Made by a program: the position numbers and the translations under genes
The notes under the pieces: generated by a model
The model's input: the letters and a program-made list of their open reading frames with translations, nothing else
Database searches by the model: none
Told to the model about the DNA's origin: nothing
Assembly: GCA_937124965.1 (NCBI GenBank)
Contig: CAKZLB010000016.1
Coordinates: forward strand, 88,712 to 152,711
DNA: 64,000 nucleotides
Direction: 5' to 3'
Origin: an uncultured Bacteroidota bacterium
GTDB taxonomy: Bacteria; Bacteroidota; Bacteroidia; NS11-12g; UBA9320
Part shown: in pieces, positions 18,335 to 26,518 of the stretch
Layout of the letters: the number at the start of each line of letters is the position of its first letter
Position numbering within the stretch: position 1 is the first letter of the stretch

Positions 18335-19550
18335 CGATTGGCTCACAGTAAAAGCATCTCGCTTTGTGGTTAATGTCGATGGTGAAAAGTAAAAACTGTG
18401 TTCCGCCCTCTTTTATGTTAAGTTTGTTTCGTATTGCTTTCACATCGTGATAAAAGTTTCGTTGTGCGACATTTATTGCCTTAATTTTTCTTGCCTTGAG
18501 GTGTTTTTTTATTTGTGACCACTGAACTGGAAGGTCTTCAATAATCTCAAACTGCCTACCCATAAAATTATCTAATGTCTGGTCGCTAAAGAAATACTGA
18601 CTTTTGGGGTGAATGCTTTTAAGCTTGTTTAATTTAGCGTAAACCATTCCGAGTTCCGCTTTGATTATAGATTTACTTGGTTCGAGAATTACTTTAGGAG
18701 AAGCCATCAATTCTCCCATTTCGTAGTTTTTTTTGCCAATATACTGCTGAGTGCCATGTTGATTAATGTCAACTGCTATTCTTTGTTGAACAGTGTTATC
18801 AGCATTAGAGTCAATTTTTAGAAGTAGTTCTTTAACTTCATTTTTATACGCAATAACGTAAGTAGCGGTAATTTCAGGAATCTGCTGCTCGAGATAGTTT
18901 ATATCAACCATTGGGCTAAGTTTTATTAGCAAAGTCTTGCAATGAGTCAATAGTTTTTTATACCAGACAAAAATATCTGGAGAGTAGGTTTCTACAGATC
19001 GAAGCTGGGTCTGGCCACTTAACCTGCGATCAGGGTCAAGATAAATTACATCATAGTCGTTCTGAAAGTCAAAGGTTTCAAGGTCACCATGAATAACTGA
19101 TATGTTAGTTGCTTTAAGTTTTAAGGTATTATATTTATTGAATGCGAACGTGTTCGTGTCTTTTTCTAGGGAAACAACATTGTTGAATTGCTTCGAAAAG
19201 TAGTAGCTATCAACACCTAAACCTGCAGTTAAGTCTAATAATAAATTTCCTTTTACTAAAGTTGATTTGAATTTTGACACCTCGTGATGTGAACATTGCT
19301 CGTAACTCTTTGAGTGCATAGCACATCTGGAACTTACCCAAAGTGGAATTTTGTGTTTTGCTTTATGATATAATTGTAATAATTGGGTAAGTTTGGTTAG
19401 GTCGAACGGGACCTTGTTTTTAAATGTAAGAGCCAAAGAGTCAGGCTTTTCATTGATATGATCTGCAATAAAATTGTGGGCAATTGGGTTTTTGAGTAAC
19501 TCAATTATTTCATTACTTTGCACTAAGTTATCGCGTGAGCCGTTATCCAT
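18321..19550 (-). CDS. Class I SAM-dependent methyltransferase with THUMP-like domain
   Basis: 409 residues. The SAM-binding core has LLLDLTAGLGVDSYYFSKQF (motif I) near residue 108, an acidic VVSLEKD, and YLDPDRR as the motif IV equivalent. A C-terminal region with the feel of a THUMP-like RNA-binding domain follows, ending FYCEPIVRVL. This combination occurs in Bacteroidota proteins annotated as THUMP-like methyltransferases, probably acting on RNA; the target base is unknown. It converges on hemD with a 14-base overlap. Confidence 0.75.
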   Translation of the reverse strand: MDNGSRDNLVQSNEIIELLKNPIAHNFIADHINEKPDSLALTFKNKVPFDLTKLTQLLQLYHKAKHKIPLWVSSRCAMHSKSYEQCSHHEVSKFKSTLVKGNLLLDLTAGLGVDSYYFSKQFNNVVSLEKDTNTFAFNKYNTLKLKATNISVIHGDLETFDFQNDYDVIYLDPDRRLSGQTQLRSVETYSPDIFVWYKKLLTHCKTLLIKLSPMVDINYLEQQIPEITATYVIAYKNEVKELLLKIDSNADNTVQQRIAVDINQHGTQQYIGKKNYEMGELMASPKVILEPSKSIIKAELGMVYAKLNKLKSIHPKSQYFFSDQTLDNFMGRQFEIIEDLPVQWSQIKKHLKARKIKAINVAQRNFYHDVKAIRNKLNIKEGGTQFLLFTIDINHKARCFYCEPIVRVL

Positions 19551-19577
19551 AGTAGGCGTTCACTAAAAAATAAAAGT

Positions 19578-19715
19578 ATGAAAAAGGCATTAAGCATCGT
19601 TTGCGTAGCACTATTAATGGTTGGTCTATTATCGTCTTGTGGCTCAAGAAGAGGAGATAAAGGTTGTCCAAATAACTTTGGACAAGTTCAACAACACGAA
19701 TCAATTCCTTCTTAG
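19578..19715 (+). CDS. Small lipoprotein of 45 residues
   Basis: An ATG at 19578 opens a 45-codon frame ending in TAG at 19715. The product starts MKKALSIVC, has a hydrophobic core, and ends its signal peptide in a good lipobox LLSSC (Cys21). The mature part is only about 25 residues: GSRRGDKGC, then PNNFGQVQQHESIPS. It would be a lipid-anchored microprotein in the envelope. Its last four bases overlap the end of the convergent OsmC gene. No function can be assigned. The signal peptide makes a real gene likely despite the size. Confidence 0.72.
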   Translation: MKKALSIVCVALLMVGLLSSCGSRRGDKGCPNNFGQVQQHESIPS

Positions 19716-20119
19716 GCATACGTAAAAGTTACAGTCTGTTTAATTGACGGATGTAAACTTAAGGCTACTGGGCAATCTAGTGCTGTAGTCTGCATGATTT
19801 CTTTTTGGTTAAGGGTCCAGTTGTGGTCAATGACTATTTCTATTATCAGTTCAGAAATTCTTCTTGGATTTGATGTCATAACCTTTGTGCATGTCGCCTT
19901 CACATTTGAAAATAGGATGTTTGCGGCTTGTGCTTTAATCCCCATTACGGTTATCATGCAACTTACAAGTGAGGTTGCTGTTAAATCTGTTGGTGAAAAA
20001 GTGGTACCCAAACCTTGATTGTCTGTAGGAGCATCCGTTTGCAGCAAAGTTCCAGATTTTACGTGAGTAGAGCTTGATCGTAATTTTCCGTCGTACTGTA
20101 AATTTATAGTTATTCCCAT
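19712..20119 (-). CDS. OsmC family protein
   Basis: 135 residues, normal for the family. It has TFSPTDLTATSLVSCMITVMGIKA around residue 41 and ALDCPVALSLHPSI near the C-terminus. Of the two Cys expected in OsmC/Ohr peroxidases, Cys54 and Cys115 are in the right places. Such proteins reduce organic hydroperoxides or respond to osmotic or oxidative stress in the cytoplasm. The OsmC versus Ohr distinction cannot be made securely. Bacillithiol synthesis (bshA nearby) gives a possible thiol partner, by inference only. Confidence 0.87.
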   Translation of the reverse strand: MGITINLQYDGKLRSSSTHVKSGTLLQTDAPTDNQGLGTTFSPTDLTATSLVSCMITVMGIKAQAANILFSNVKATCTKVMTSNPRRISELIIEIVIDHNWTLNQKEIMQTTALDCPVALSLHPSIKQTVTFTYA

Positions 20120-20128
20120 TTACAATTT

Positions 20129-20158
20129 TGTTTGCCTTTTACTAAGTCTTATCTTTAC
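20129..20158 (+). promoter_or_regulatory. Promoter-like TTG-N19-TATCTTTA
   Basis: TTG (20129-20131) and TATCTTTA (20151-20158) are 19 bases apart; the last base of the -7 element deviates from consensus. The ATG of the outer-membrane-like protein follows at 20168. Confidence 0.4.
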
Positions 20159-20167
20159 CACTGAAAG

Positions 20168-20905
20168 ATGCGATTCGTTCGGCGAAATATACATAGATTA
20201 TTTTTGTTGTCCATGATTTTATGGTGTGTAAATGGGTATGGTCAATCCAGCCTAACAAGCAAGACGTATAGTTTTGGAGTTGTTGGTAAGGGCAATGGAT
20301 TTGGTGTTGCGTTCAAAAAAGTGAAGCAGAGTAATAAGCAATTCAACCGTGTCTATTATGCTGATTTTACTTCTTTTAAACATGTAAGTGAAGCAAAGGT
20401 TGTAAATAATAAAATCGAAAACCGAATGCCTTTTGTTTATGGCAAATTGAATCACAACGGGTTGATTCGATTAGGTTACGGCGTTGCTAAGCCATTAATG
20501 CAGTCAAATTTAGCGAATAGTTTGACCGTTGGTTTTCAGCTAAATTCCGGTCTTACGATAGGCGTACAGAGGCCAGTTTACTTAAGAGTTGAAGAAGTTG
20601 AAGATAATCTGAAAACCGTAAAAATTGTGAAATATTCACCTCAGGTTTTAACAAGCGCGGAGAGTATTGTGGGGTATGCCAGAAATGGATCAGGATGGGA
20701 CGAGTTAACTGTTACCCCTGGAGTTATGGCCAATCTAAGTGTAAATTTTACATGGAATGACTACGCTAACATTGCGAAACGCCTTGAAATTGGGGCAATG
20801 TTAGACTATTTTCCTTCAGGTTTCGATGTGATGGCTTTCAAGCCGAACCCCAAACTAAATCCTAGTTTTTTTGTTGGGTTTATGTGGGTGATAAATCGAG
20901 GGTAG
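20168..20905 (+). CDS. Putative secreted or outer-membrane beta-rich protein
   Basis: 245 residues. A basic N-terminus and hydrophobic stretch (residues about 10-26, ending NGYGQ) form a signal peptide. The rest is rich in alternating hydrophobic/polar strands, and the protein ends FFVGFMWVINRG, suggesting a small outer-membrane barrel. No family is recognised. It has its own promoter-like sequence and precedes the T9SS propeller protein, which also has its own promoter, so the two need not be cotranscribed. Confidence 0.6.
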   Translation: MRFVRRNIHRLFLLSMILWCVNGYGQSSLTSKTYSFGVVGKGNGFGVAFKKVKQSNKQFNRVYYADFTSFKHVSEAKVVNNKIENRMPFVYGKLNHNGLIRLGYGVAKPLMQSNLANSLTVGFQLNSGLTIGVQRPVYLRVEEVEDNLKTVKIVKYSPQVLTSAESIVGYARNGSGWDELTVTPGVMANLSVNFTWNDYANIAKRLEIGAMLDYFPSGFDVMAFKPNPKLNPSFFVGFMWVINRG

Positions 20906-20947
20906 ATTCCGTTCCTCAACTTCAATCACCCCATGGTGAATTTAGTC

Positions 20948-20977
20948 TTGGTTTACATGATAATCCTAATAAATTTG
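20948..20977 (+). promoter_or_regulatory. Promoter TTG-N19-TAAATTTG of the T9SS propeller gene
   Basis: TTG (20948-20950) and TAAATTTG (20970-20977) are separated by exactly 19 bases. Transcription should start near 20984, about 30 bases before the ATG at 21015. Confidence 0.65.
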
Positions 20978-21014
20978 CAACATAGAGATTTAGAATAACT
21001 GTATAAATAGTAAT

Positions 21015-23729
21015 ATGAAGAAGAATATCTACTTGAGTATTTTAGCGGTAGCTGTTGTTGGTTCTGTTGGATTAGTGTCCACAGACTTGCTAAACAATGA
21101 AACAGCTTATCATCCGCGTGTAGAAGGCACTGATGAGTCAGAAAGCATAGATGGTGCCGGTGAATATTGGAACAGTCTCAGAGCTAATCAATTTACAGGG
21201 GTTGTCGATCCGTTGGATGTAGATCAAGCTAAAACTGAAGTCCTTAATTTTGAAAAATCACGTGGTAAAGCGACTTTCCCATTTTCATGGAAATTTGCTG
21301 GACCTGATAATCGAGGAGGTAGAACTCGTGCTATGATTGTTGATCGAAATGACAACAATATCTTGTATGCAGGTGGAGTAATGGGTGGTGTTTTTAAGTC
21401 GACCAACAAGGGTGCTTCTTGGTATCCTATTGATGATCAAATGATTGATATGTCTATTGGTAGTATGTGCCAAACCGTAGACGGAACTATATACGTTGGG
21501 ACAGGTGAAGGCAATGCAGGCGCTCAAGAAACAGCAACACCACAATTTTCAGGCGGAGGAATTTACAAGAGTACCGATGACGGAAAAACTTTTGAAAAAA
21601 TTACCACTACATCAGGATTTCGAATCACGTATCGACTTGTTGCTCACCCAACAAAAAATATTGTTTTTGCAGCGACTAACTCTGGTTTGAGAGCTTCTGA
21701 TGAAGGAGACGATACAAAGTGGAACTTGGTTCTTGGTGGAAATGTTGAGGATTTTGTTTTAGATAAAAATGGGAATGCACTTGCATATGCCAATGTTATT
21801 TACCGATCCACTGATCCAACAACCAATGGTTCATTCAAACAAGTGGCGGGAATCCCATTGGTTACTGGTAATAGAAGAATGGCAATTGCCTTTTCCAATT
21901 CAGACCCTAATTATGTGTACGTTATAGCAGTAGGTAGTGCCTCTATCGATGGGCCAATAGGTTTTGTAACTACAAATAGTGGTTTAAATGGAGTTTTTCA
22001 ATCGAAAGATAATGGTCAAAATTTTGAGCAAATTATCGGTAGCGCTAGTTCTTTCTTTGCTCCTTTCACCTCGCTAACTAGCCAGATAGCTCCTGGTGTT
22101 GTAAGGTCTCAAGGCTATTGGGATTTGTGCATAGGGGTGCACCCAACAGAGAAAGAAAGAATTTTTATTGGTGGAGTAGATTTTGCCGAATGGACTCCAG
22201 AAACTGGTGCTAGAATCGTAGGAAACCTGTTTGATTCAAAAGCGAATCCAATGGGAATTCACGCAGATAAACACCAAATTGTTTTTGATACTGTGTCTAA
22301 ACCAGCAATCATGTACATTACTAGTGATGGTGGTGTAGCTAGAACAACCAATGCTGGTATGACAAACTATACGCCGCTTTATACAGGGTATGCAACTACT
22401 CAATTTTATGGAATTGGAGCAGGTACTAACGGTATAATAATTGGAGGAACTCAAGATAACAATACGATGGTTATTGATGGTAAAGGAAATACTCCTCAAT
22501 CAGCCTTCGATATGATTGGTGGTGATGGTTTTCAATGTGAAGTTTCTGAAATTAACCCTGATGTTGTTTTTGGTGAAAGTCAATACCTTGGTTTAAGAAG
22601 ATCTCTTGGAGCTGGATCAAATAGTTCGCCTATTTGGGATGATAGAATCAAAAATAGCGGAGAGTTAATTAGCGTTAGAGCTTCAGATAATGTTGTGCTT
22701 CAAGCAAATAGTATTTTTAACACCCCGATTGAATTATATGAGAACTTAGAGGATTCAACAAACCGTCTATTTGTCGCCTTAGACAATAGCATTTGGATGG
22801 CTGATGGGGCTTCTTTGTCTCCTAGTCCACAGTGGTATAAAGTTGCAGATGTTCCAGGAGCATCAAATGCAATGCACGTAACACATGATGGAAATGTATT
22901 AATTGTTGGAGGTAGTGGATGGGTAACTCGAATAGCTGGGTTAAATAAGACGGTTTGGGATACGGCAATGATACCTGCAACAGTAGTTCCTGATAGTTTA
23001 ACGATTACCGATATTAAAGGAAACATACCAGGAAGTAGACAAACTACAGATATTGAGATTGATAAAAACAACCCAAATAGAGTGATTGTTACTCTTGGAA
23101 ATTATGGCAATTCAACGTATGTGTACTTAACTGAAAATGCTTTGGACGAAACGCCAACATGGAAAAGTATACAAGGTTCAATGCCAGCAATTCCTGTATA
23201 TGATGCTGAAATTAGCTACACTGATCCAGATGTAATCGTCTTAGGAACTGAGTATGGTGTTTATTATACTCAAAATGGAACAGCTTCATCACCAACATGG
23301 ATGTTTAACCAAGATAGTTTACCAAGAGTGCCTATTTTGCAAATGCAACAAGTGGAAGAGAAGGTATGGAAAAATGGCAAACGAACAGGTGCCGTAATGT
23401 ACGTGGGAACTCATGGACGTGGTATTTGGAAGTCATCAAGTTTGTTGACAAGTGCTAAAACTGTATCAAAAGAAGTTAGAAGTATAAATCTTTATCCAAA
23501 CCCAGCTCAAAATCAAGTGTCGTTTGAAATGCCAGTTTTAGGCAAAGATGAAGTCTTGATTACTGTTTTAAACTATCAAGGTCAAGTTGTTAAAACATCA
23601 TCTATGGATATTAGTGGAACAACAGTGAGAATATCATTAGACGTTAGTGATATTCCTGCTGGCAATTATATTGTTAGCGTAAAAGGAAACTTGCACAAGT
23701 CTGCGGCTAAATTGGTTAAGCTTGACTAA
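21015..23729 (+). CDS. T9SS-secreted BNR/sortilin-like beta-propeller protein
   Basis: 904 residues. A signal peptide (residues 1-25) is followed by repeated propeller motifs of the BNR/VPS10 kind: GGVFKSTNKGASWYP, GGIYKSTDDGKTF, NGVFQSKDNGQNFEQI and others up to GRGIWKSSSLL. The last 80 residues form a type A T9SS sorting domain starting SINLYPNPAQNQVSFE and ending KLVKLD. By family it crosses the outer membrane via T9SS and is attached or released. BNR repeats occur in sialidases and in non-enzymatic binding proteins; no catalytic residues are evident. The stop is 20 bases before the ATG of the next gene. Confidence 0.88.
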   Translation: MKKNIYLSILAVAVVGSVGLVSTDLLNNETAYHPRVEGTDESESIDGAGEYWNSLRANQFTGVVDPLDVDQAKTEVLNFEKSRGKATFPFSWKFAGPDNRGGRTRAMIVDRNDNNILYAGGVMGGVFKSTNKGASWYPIDDQMIDMSIGSMCQTVDGTIYVGTGEGNAGAQETATPQFSGGGIYKSTDDGKTFEKITTTSGFRITYRLVAHPTKNIVFAATNSGLRASDEGDDTKWNLVLGGNVEDFVLDKNGNALAYANVIYRSTDPTTNGSFKQVAGIPLVTGNRRMAIAFSNSDPNYVYVIAVGSASIDGPIGFVTTNSGLNGVFQSKDNGQNFEQIIGSASSFFAPFTSLTSQIAPGVVRSQGYWDLCIGVHPTEKERIFIGGVDFAEWTPETGARIVGNLFDSKANPMGIHADKHQIVFDTVSKPAIMYITSDGGVARTTNAGMTNYTPLYTGYATTQFYGIGAGTNGIIIGGTQDNNTMVIDGKGNTPQSAFDMIGGDGFQCEVSEINPDVVFGESQYLGLRRSLGAGSNSSPIWDDRIKNSGELISVRASDNVVLQANSIFNTPIELYENLEDSTNRLFVALDNSIWMADGASLSPSPQWYKVADVPGASNAMHVTHDGNVLIVGGSGWVTRIAGLNKTVWDTAMIPATVVPDSLTITDIKGNIPGSRQTTDIEIDKNNPNRVIVTLGNYGNSTYVYLTENALDETPTWKSIQGSMPAIPVYDAEISYTDPDVIVLGTEYGVYYTQNGTASSPTWMFNQDSLPRVPILQMQQVEEKVWKNGKRTGAVMYVGTHGRGIWKSSSLLTSAKTVSKEVRSINLYPNPAQNQVSFEMPVLGKDEVLITVLNYQGQVVKTSSMDISGTTVRISLDVSDIPAGNYIVSVKGNLHKSAAKLVKLD

Positions 23730-23748
23730 AAAAGAAGTATCAAATAAT

Positions 23749-24429
23749 ATGCATGAAACCCGTCCTAACACGACGGGTTTTTTGTTTTGTGTTCGTTGGT
23801 TATTGTCATTTTTCTGGCCACAAAAAATTGCAAGATCAAAACCAGGAGAGGAGTACTTGGAGCTTATTTTATATCGAGGACGAAAATTGGTCGACAGTAA
23901 AAATGCGAACTATAGTTATGGTAATTTACAAACCGCGTATATAGGGCTATTTCGTCAATTAGATATCGACTGGACTGCGTGTAATGATGTTTTGGTGCTT
24001 GGTTTCGGTGTTGGTGGAGTAAGTTCATTAATGCAGCAGAAAAATCCCTCATTAAGGCAAATTGGGGTTGAGTACAATTCACAAATGATTGAATGGTATA
24101 CAGACTTTTTTGTTCAAATCAATCAATTGCAGTTAGTGCACGAAGATGCTCACGAGTATGTAAAGTCATGCGAGATGTTTTTTGATGTGATTGTGGTCGA
24201 CTTGTTTACTGACTTATCGGTTGAACCTCGTTTTCAATCATCAGAGTTTCTTGCCTTAGTCAAAAAATGTTTAACAGCGAATGGAGTATTAATCTACAAT
24301 AAAGTGAGTAAGTCAAGTGAACAGAATCTAGAATATCAATCACTGGTATTGACCTGTTCTAGCCTTTTTCGTCGGGTCAAGGTAATTGAACAAATGGATA
24401 TAAATAAGTTCATCATCTGTAGAAAGTAG
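23749..24429 (+). CDS. Spermidine-synthase-like methyltransferase fold protein
   Basis: 226 residues from ATG 23749; TTG 23782 is an alternative start. The core has DVLVLGFGVGGVSSLMQQ (SAM-type nucleotide loop), an acidic QIGVEYNSQMIEWY, and FDVIVVDLFTD, as in the spermidine synthase/SAM methyltransferase family. The segment LVDSKNANYSYGNLQ is typical of Bacteroidota homologues. Whether it makes polyamines is unproven, because the catalytic Asp context is not the canonical one. The first codons coincide with a strong terminator hairpin (23756-23783) belonging to the preceding gene: either the true start is the TTG at the end of the T-tract, or translation runs through the terminator. Confidence 0.78.
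   Translation: MHETRPNTTGFLFCVRWLLSFFWPQKIARSKPGEEYLELILYRGRKLVDSKNANYSYGNLQTAYIGLFRQLDIDWTACNDVLVLGFGVGGVSSLMQQKNPSLRQIGVEYNSQMIEWYTDFFVQINQLQLVHEDAHEYVKSCEMFFDVIVVDLFTDLSVEPRFQSSEFLALVKKCLTANGVLIYNKVSKSSEQNLEYQSLVLTCSSLFRRVKVIEQMDINKFIICRK
23756..23783 (+). terminator. Intrinsic terminator inside the first codons of the spermidine-synthase-like gene
   Basis: A 9-bp perfect stem (AAACCCGTC / GACGGGTTT) with a 7-base loop and six T (23778-23783). It lies 27 bases after the T9SS gene stop and 5 bases after the ATG of the next reading frame. Confidence 0.85.
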
Positions 24430-24481
24430 ACATTGTGACATACAAATGCGCGCACATCTTTAAAAAGTGGACAAAGTGACA
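24430..24481 (+). repeat. Direct repeats ACAwwGTGACA upstream of the small heat-shock gene
   Basis: ACATTGTGACA (24430-24440) and ACAAAGTGACA (24471-24481) differ at two of 11 bases and start 41 bases apart, close to four helical turns. They may be regulator sites for the hsp20 gene. Confidence 0.4.
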
Positions 24482-24549
24482 CAATTTTGATGATTGTTTG
24501 ATCTGGTATACGTGTTGAAGACTAGATAGTAAAAATAATAATTACGACA

Positions 24550-24984
24550 ATGACACTAACAAGATTAAAACCAAGAAGAAGCCTACTAACCGATTCATTA
24601 TTTCCAACAGGATTTGAGGCTATGTTCTCAGATCTTATGAAAGATTCTAATATTGATGATGTATTAACTCCAAGAGCAGAGATTGTAGAGAATGAAGATC
24701 AATTCAAAATTAACGTGGTTTTTGCGGGATTTGACAAAGACGATATTAAGCTAGAATTCAAAGACAATGAATTAGTTGTTTCTGGTCAACGGGAAGAAAA
24801 CACAGAGGAGAAAAACGAGAAGTACCACTTACGTGAGTTTAGAACTGGAAAATTTAAGAGAAGTTTTTACCTTCCAGATACGGCTGATACCGATAATGTA
24901 GAAGCTGAATTGAAAAATGGGATATTAAACGTTGTGATTCCAAAAAGAGAAAAAGCAAAAGTGAAAGAGATTTCAATAAAGTAA
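24550..24984 (+). CDS. Hsp20/alpha-crystallin small heat-shock protein
   Basis: 144 residues, the usual size. The alpha-crystallin domain runs from about residue 38 to 135: FKINVVFAGFDKDDIKLEF, LVVSGQREE, and the C-terminal beta strand motif AELKNGILNVVIPK (the A-x-x-x-N-G-V/I-L consensus). It is an ATP-independent holdase chaperone in the cytoplasm. The C-terminal I-x-I tail is present as ISIK. The gene is isolated between a 120-base leader carrying paired repeats and a clear terminator, so it is probably a single transcription unit. Confidence 0.95.
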   Translation: MTLTRLKPRRSLLTDSLFPTGFEAMFSDLMKDSNIDDVLTPRAEIVENEDQFKINVVFAGFDKDDIKLEFKDNELVVSGQREENTEEKNEKYHLREFRTGKFKRSFYLPDTADTDNVEAELKNGILNVVIPKREKAKVKEISIK

Positions 24985-25008
24985 TAATATTTATTAAGTT
25001 GCACGAAT

Positions 25009-25039
25009 AAAACCTAGGCAAGATTGTCTAGGTTTTTTT
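25009..25039 (+). terminator. Intrinsic terminator of the hsp20 gene
   Basis: The 12-bp stem runs from AAAACCTAGGCA to TGTCTAGGTTTT with one G-T wobble, a 4-base loop AGAT, and a run of seven T. Confidence 0.88.
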
Positions 25040-25060
25040 ATTTATCAATAACTTCGAAAA

Positions 25061-25687
25061 GTGGAAAAAAGGATTAAAGAATTCTTAAGGAGAGGGGAAG
25101 ATGATCAGTTAGATTATAAGCAAGCTATTACAAGTGCTTCGAAAATTGCAAAGACCATGTCTGCATTTGCCAATCATCACGGAGGAGTTTTGTTAGTTGG
25201 AGTCAAAGACAATCGCAAGATATGTGGTGTTGAGAGTGAAGATGAGATTTATATGCTTGATCTAGCTGCTAGATTCTACTGTAAACCGGAAGTGACTCTT
25301 GAAATAATTTCACATATCGTAGATGGAAAGACCATATTAGAGTGTAGAGTAAAAGAGGGCTCAGATAAGCCATATTACGCTAAAGATGAAGAAGGTAAAT
25401 GGTGGGTCTATGTACGTGTAAAGGACAACACACTGCTTGCTAGTAAGATTGTTGTGGACGTACTGAAGAGAGGTGCTGATGGTATTGGGACGATGATTCA
25501 GTATGGAAAAATGGAAAAGGCGATACTTGAGTATTTGGCTGAAAACGATAGGATTACCCTGAAAGAATATAAACACATGGTGAACATATCCACACGCAGG
25601 GCAACTAAAATTATCGTAAACCTCATTAGTGCTGGTGTACTTCGGTCCCATACAACCGAAAAAACCGAATATTATACACTTGTTTAG
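25061..25687 (+). CDS. AlbA_2 (Schlafen AAA_4-like) DNA-binding-domain protein with C-terminal winged helix
   Basis: 208 residues from a GTG start. Residues about 10-130 match the AlbA_2 fold: EDDQLDYKQAI, then KTMSAFANHHGGVLLVGVKDN, and later KPYYAKDEEGKWWVYVRVKDN. Residues about 145-208 look like a helix-turn-helix (AILEYLAENDRITLKEYKHM). Similar proteins are called putative transcriptional regulators or RNA/DNA-binding proteins. There is no AAA ATPase, helicase or nuclease domain. It sits between hsp20 and purQ without obvious partners. The GTG start follows the hsp20 terminator closely. Confidence 0.75.
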   Translation: MEKRIKEFLRRGEDDQLDYKQAITSASKIAKTMSAFANHHGGVLLVGVKDNRKICGVESEDEIYMLDLAARFYCKPEVTLEIISHIVDGKTILECRVKEGSDKPYYAKDEEGKWWVYVRVKDNTLLASKIVVDVLKRGADGIGTMIQYGKMEKAILEYLAENDRITLKEYKHMVNISTRRATKIIVNLISAGVLRSHTTEKTEYYTLV

Positions 25688-25707
25688 GTTTGCTTTTCAC
25701 GGTATAG

Positions 25708-25715
25708 TAATTTTG
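25708..25715 (+). promoter_or_regulatory. -7 element TAATTTTG, 4 bases from the purQ start
   Basis: TAATTTTG matches TAnnTTTG and ends exactly 4 bases before the purQ ATG. The surrounding GTAATTTTGC is the same ten-mer as upstream of purL. A TTG lies 15 bases upstream, shorter than ideal. Confidence 0.45.
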
Positions 25716-25719
25716 CATT

Positions 25720-26415
25720 ATGAAAATCGGTGTAGTAATATTTCCTGGGTCAAACTGTGATCATGACTTAATTAGTGTTTTAGAAGAAATATCTGGAAAC
25801 AGAGTGGAAGAACTATGGCACAAGGATGTTGATTTAAAAGGATGTGATTTTATATTTATTCCAGGAGGCTTTTCTTTTGGAGATTACTTGCGAAGTGGAG
25901 CTATTGCTAAATTGAGCCCAATTATGTCTGCGGTGATTGACCATGCAAATAATGGTGGGTATGTAATGGGCATCTGCAATGGTTTTCAAATACTGTGTGA
26001 GTCTGGTTTATTAGATGGAGCTTTGTTGCGAAATAGCAATCAACTGTTCATTTGTGATAATGTTTTTCTGAAAACATCAACGACTAATTCTTTAGTTACC
26101 TCAAAACTTGCACAAGACCAAGTTGTCAAAATCCCTATCGCACATGCTGAAGGTAGATACTATGCAGACGATCAGACTATAAGCAGGCTAGAGTCAAACG
26201 ATCAAATATTGTTTTACTATAGCAATGAAGAAGGAGAAGTTTCGAGTGAAACCAACCCAAATGGTTCGGTCAACAATATTGCGGGTATCTGCAATGCCAA
26301 TAGAAATGTTTTTGGAATGATGCCACATCCAGAGCGTGCAGCGAGTGAAAAATTATTCAATACGGATGGACTGGCAATGTTTCAAGGAATATTTGACCAA
26401 ATTGAGATAGCATAA
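25720..26415 (+). CDS. purQ: Phosphoribosylformylglycinamidine synthase subunit PurQ
   Basis: 231 residues, a class I glutamine amidotransferase. The nucleophile is Cys86 in MGICNGFQ, and the triad is completed by His203 and Glu205 in MMPHPERAASE. The N-terminus MKIGVVIFPGSNCDHD is specific to PurQ. It releases ammonia from glutamine for PurL, which is encoded at 7363. The two subunits are on the same strand but in separate transcription units. A -7 element abuts the start codon. Confidence 0.95.
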   Translation: MKIGVVIFPGSNCDHDLISVLEEISGNRVEELWHKDVDLKGCDFIFIPGGFSFGDYLRSGAIAKLSPIMSAVIDHANNGGYVMGICNGFQILCESGLLDGALLRNSNQLFICDNVFLKTSTTNSLVTSKLAQDQVVKIPIAHAEGRYYADDQTISRLESNDQILFYYSNEEGEVSSETNPNGSVNNIAGICNANRNVFGMMPHPERAASEKLFNTDGLAMFQGIFDQIEIA

Positions 26416-26518
26416 CGTACAAAAAACTCTTGTGTCCCTAATTGTAGACGCTGTGCATACGCAAAATCCACATTGTCTTATTAATTTACTTCCTTTGTTG
26501 CATCAAATAAACGTTAAG

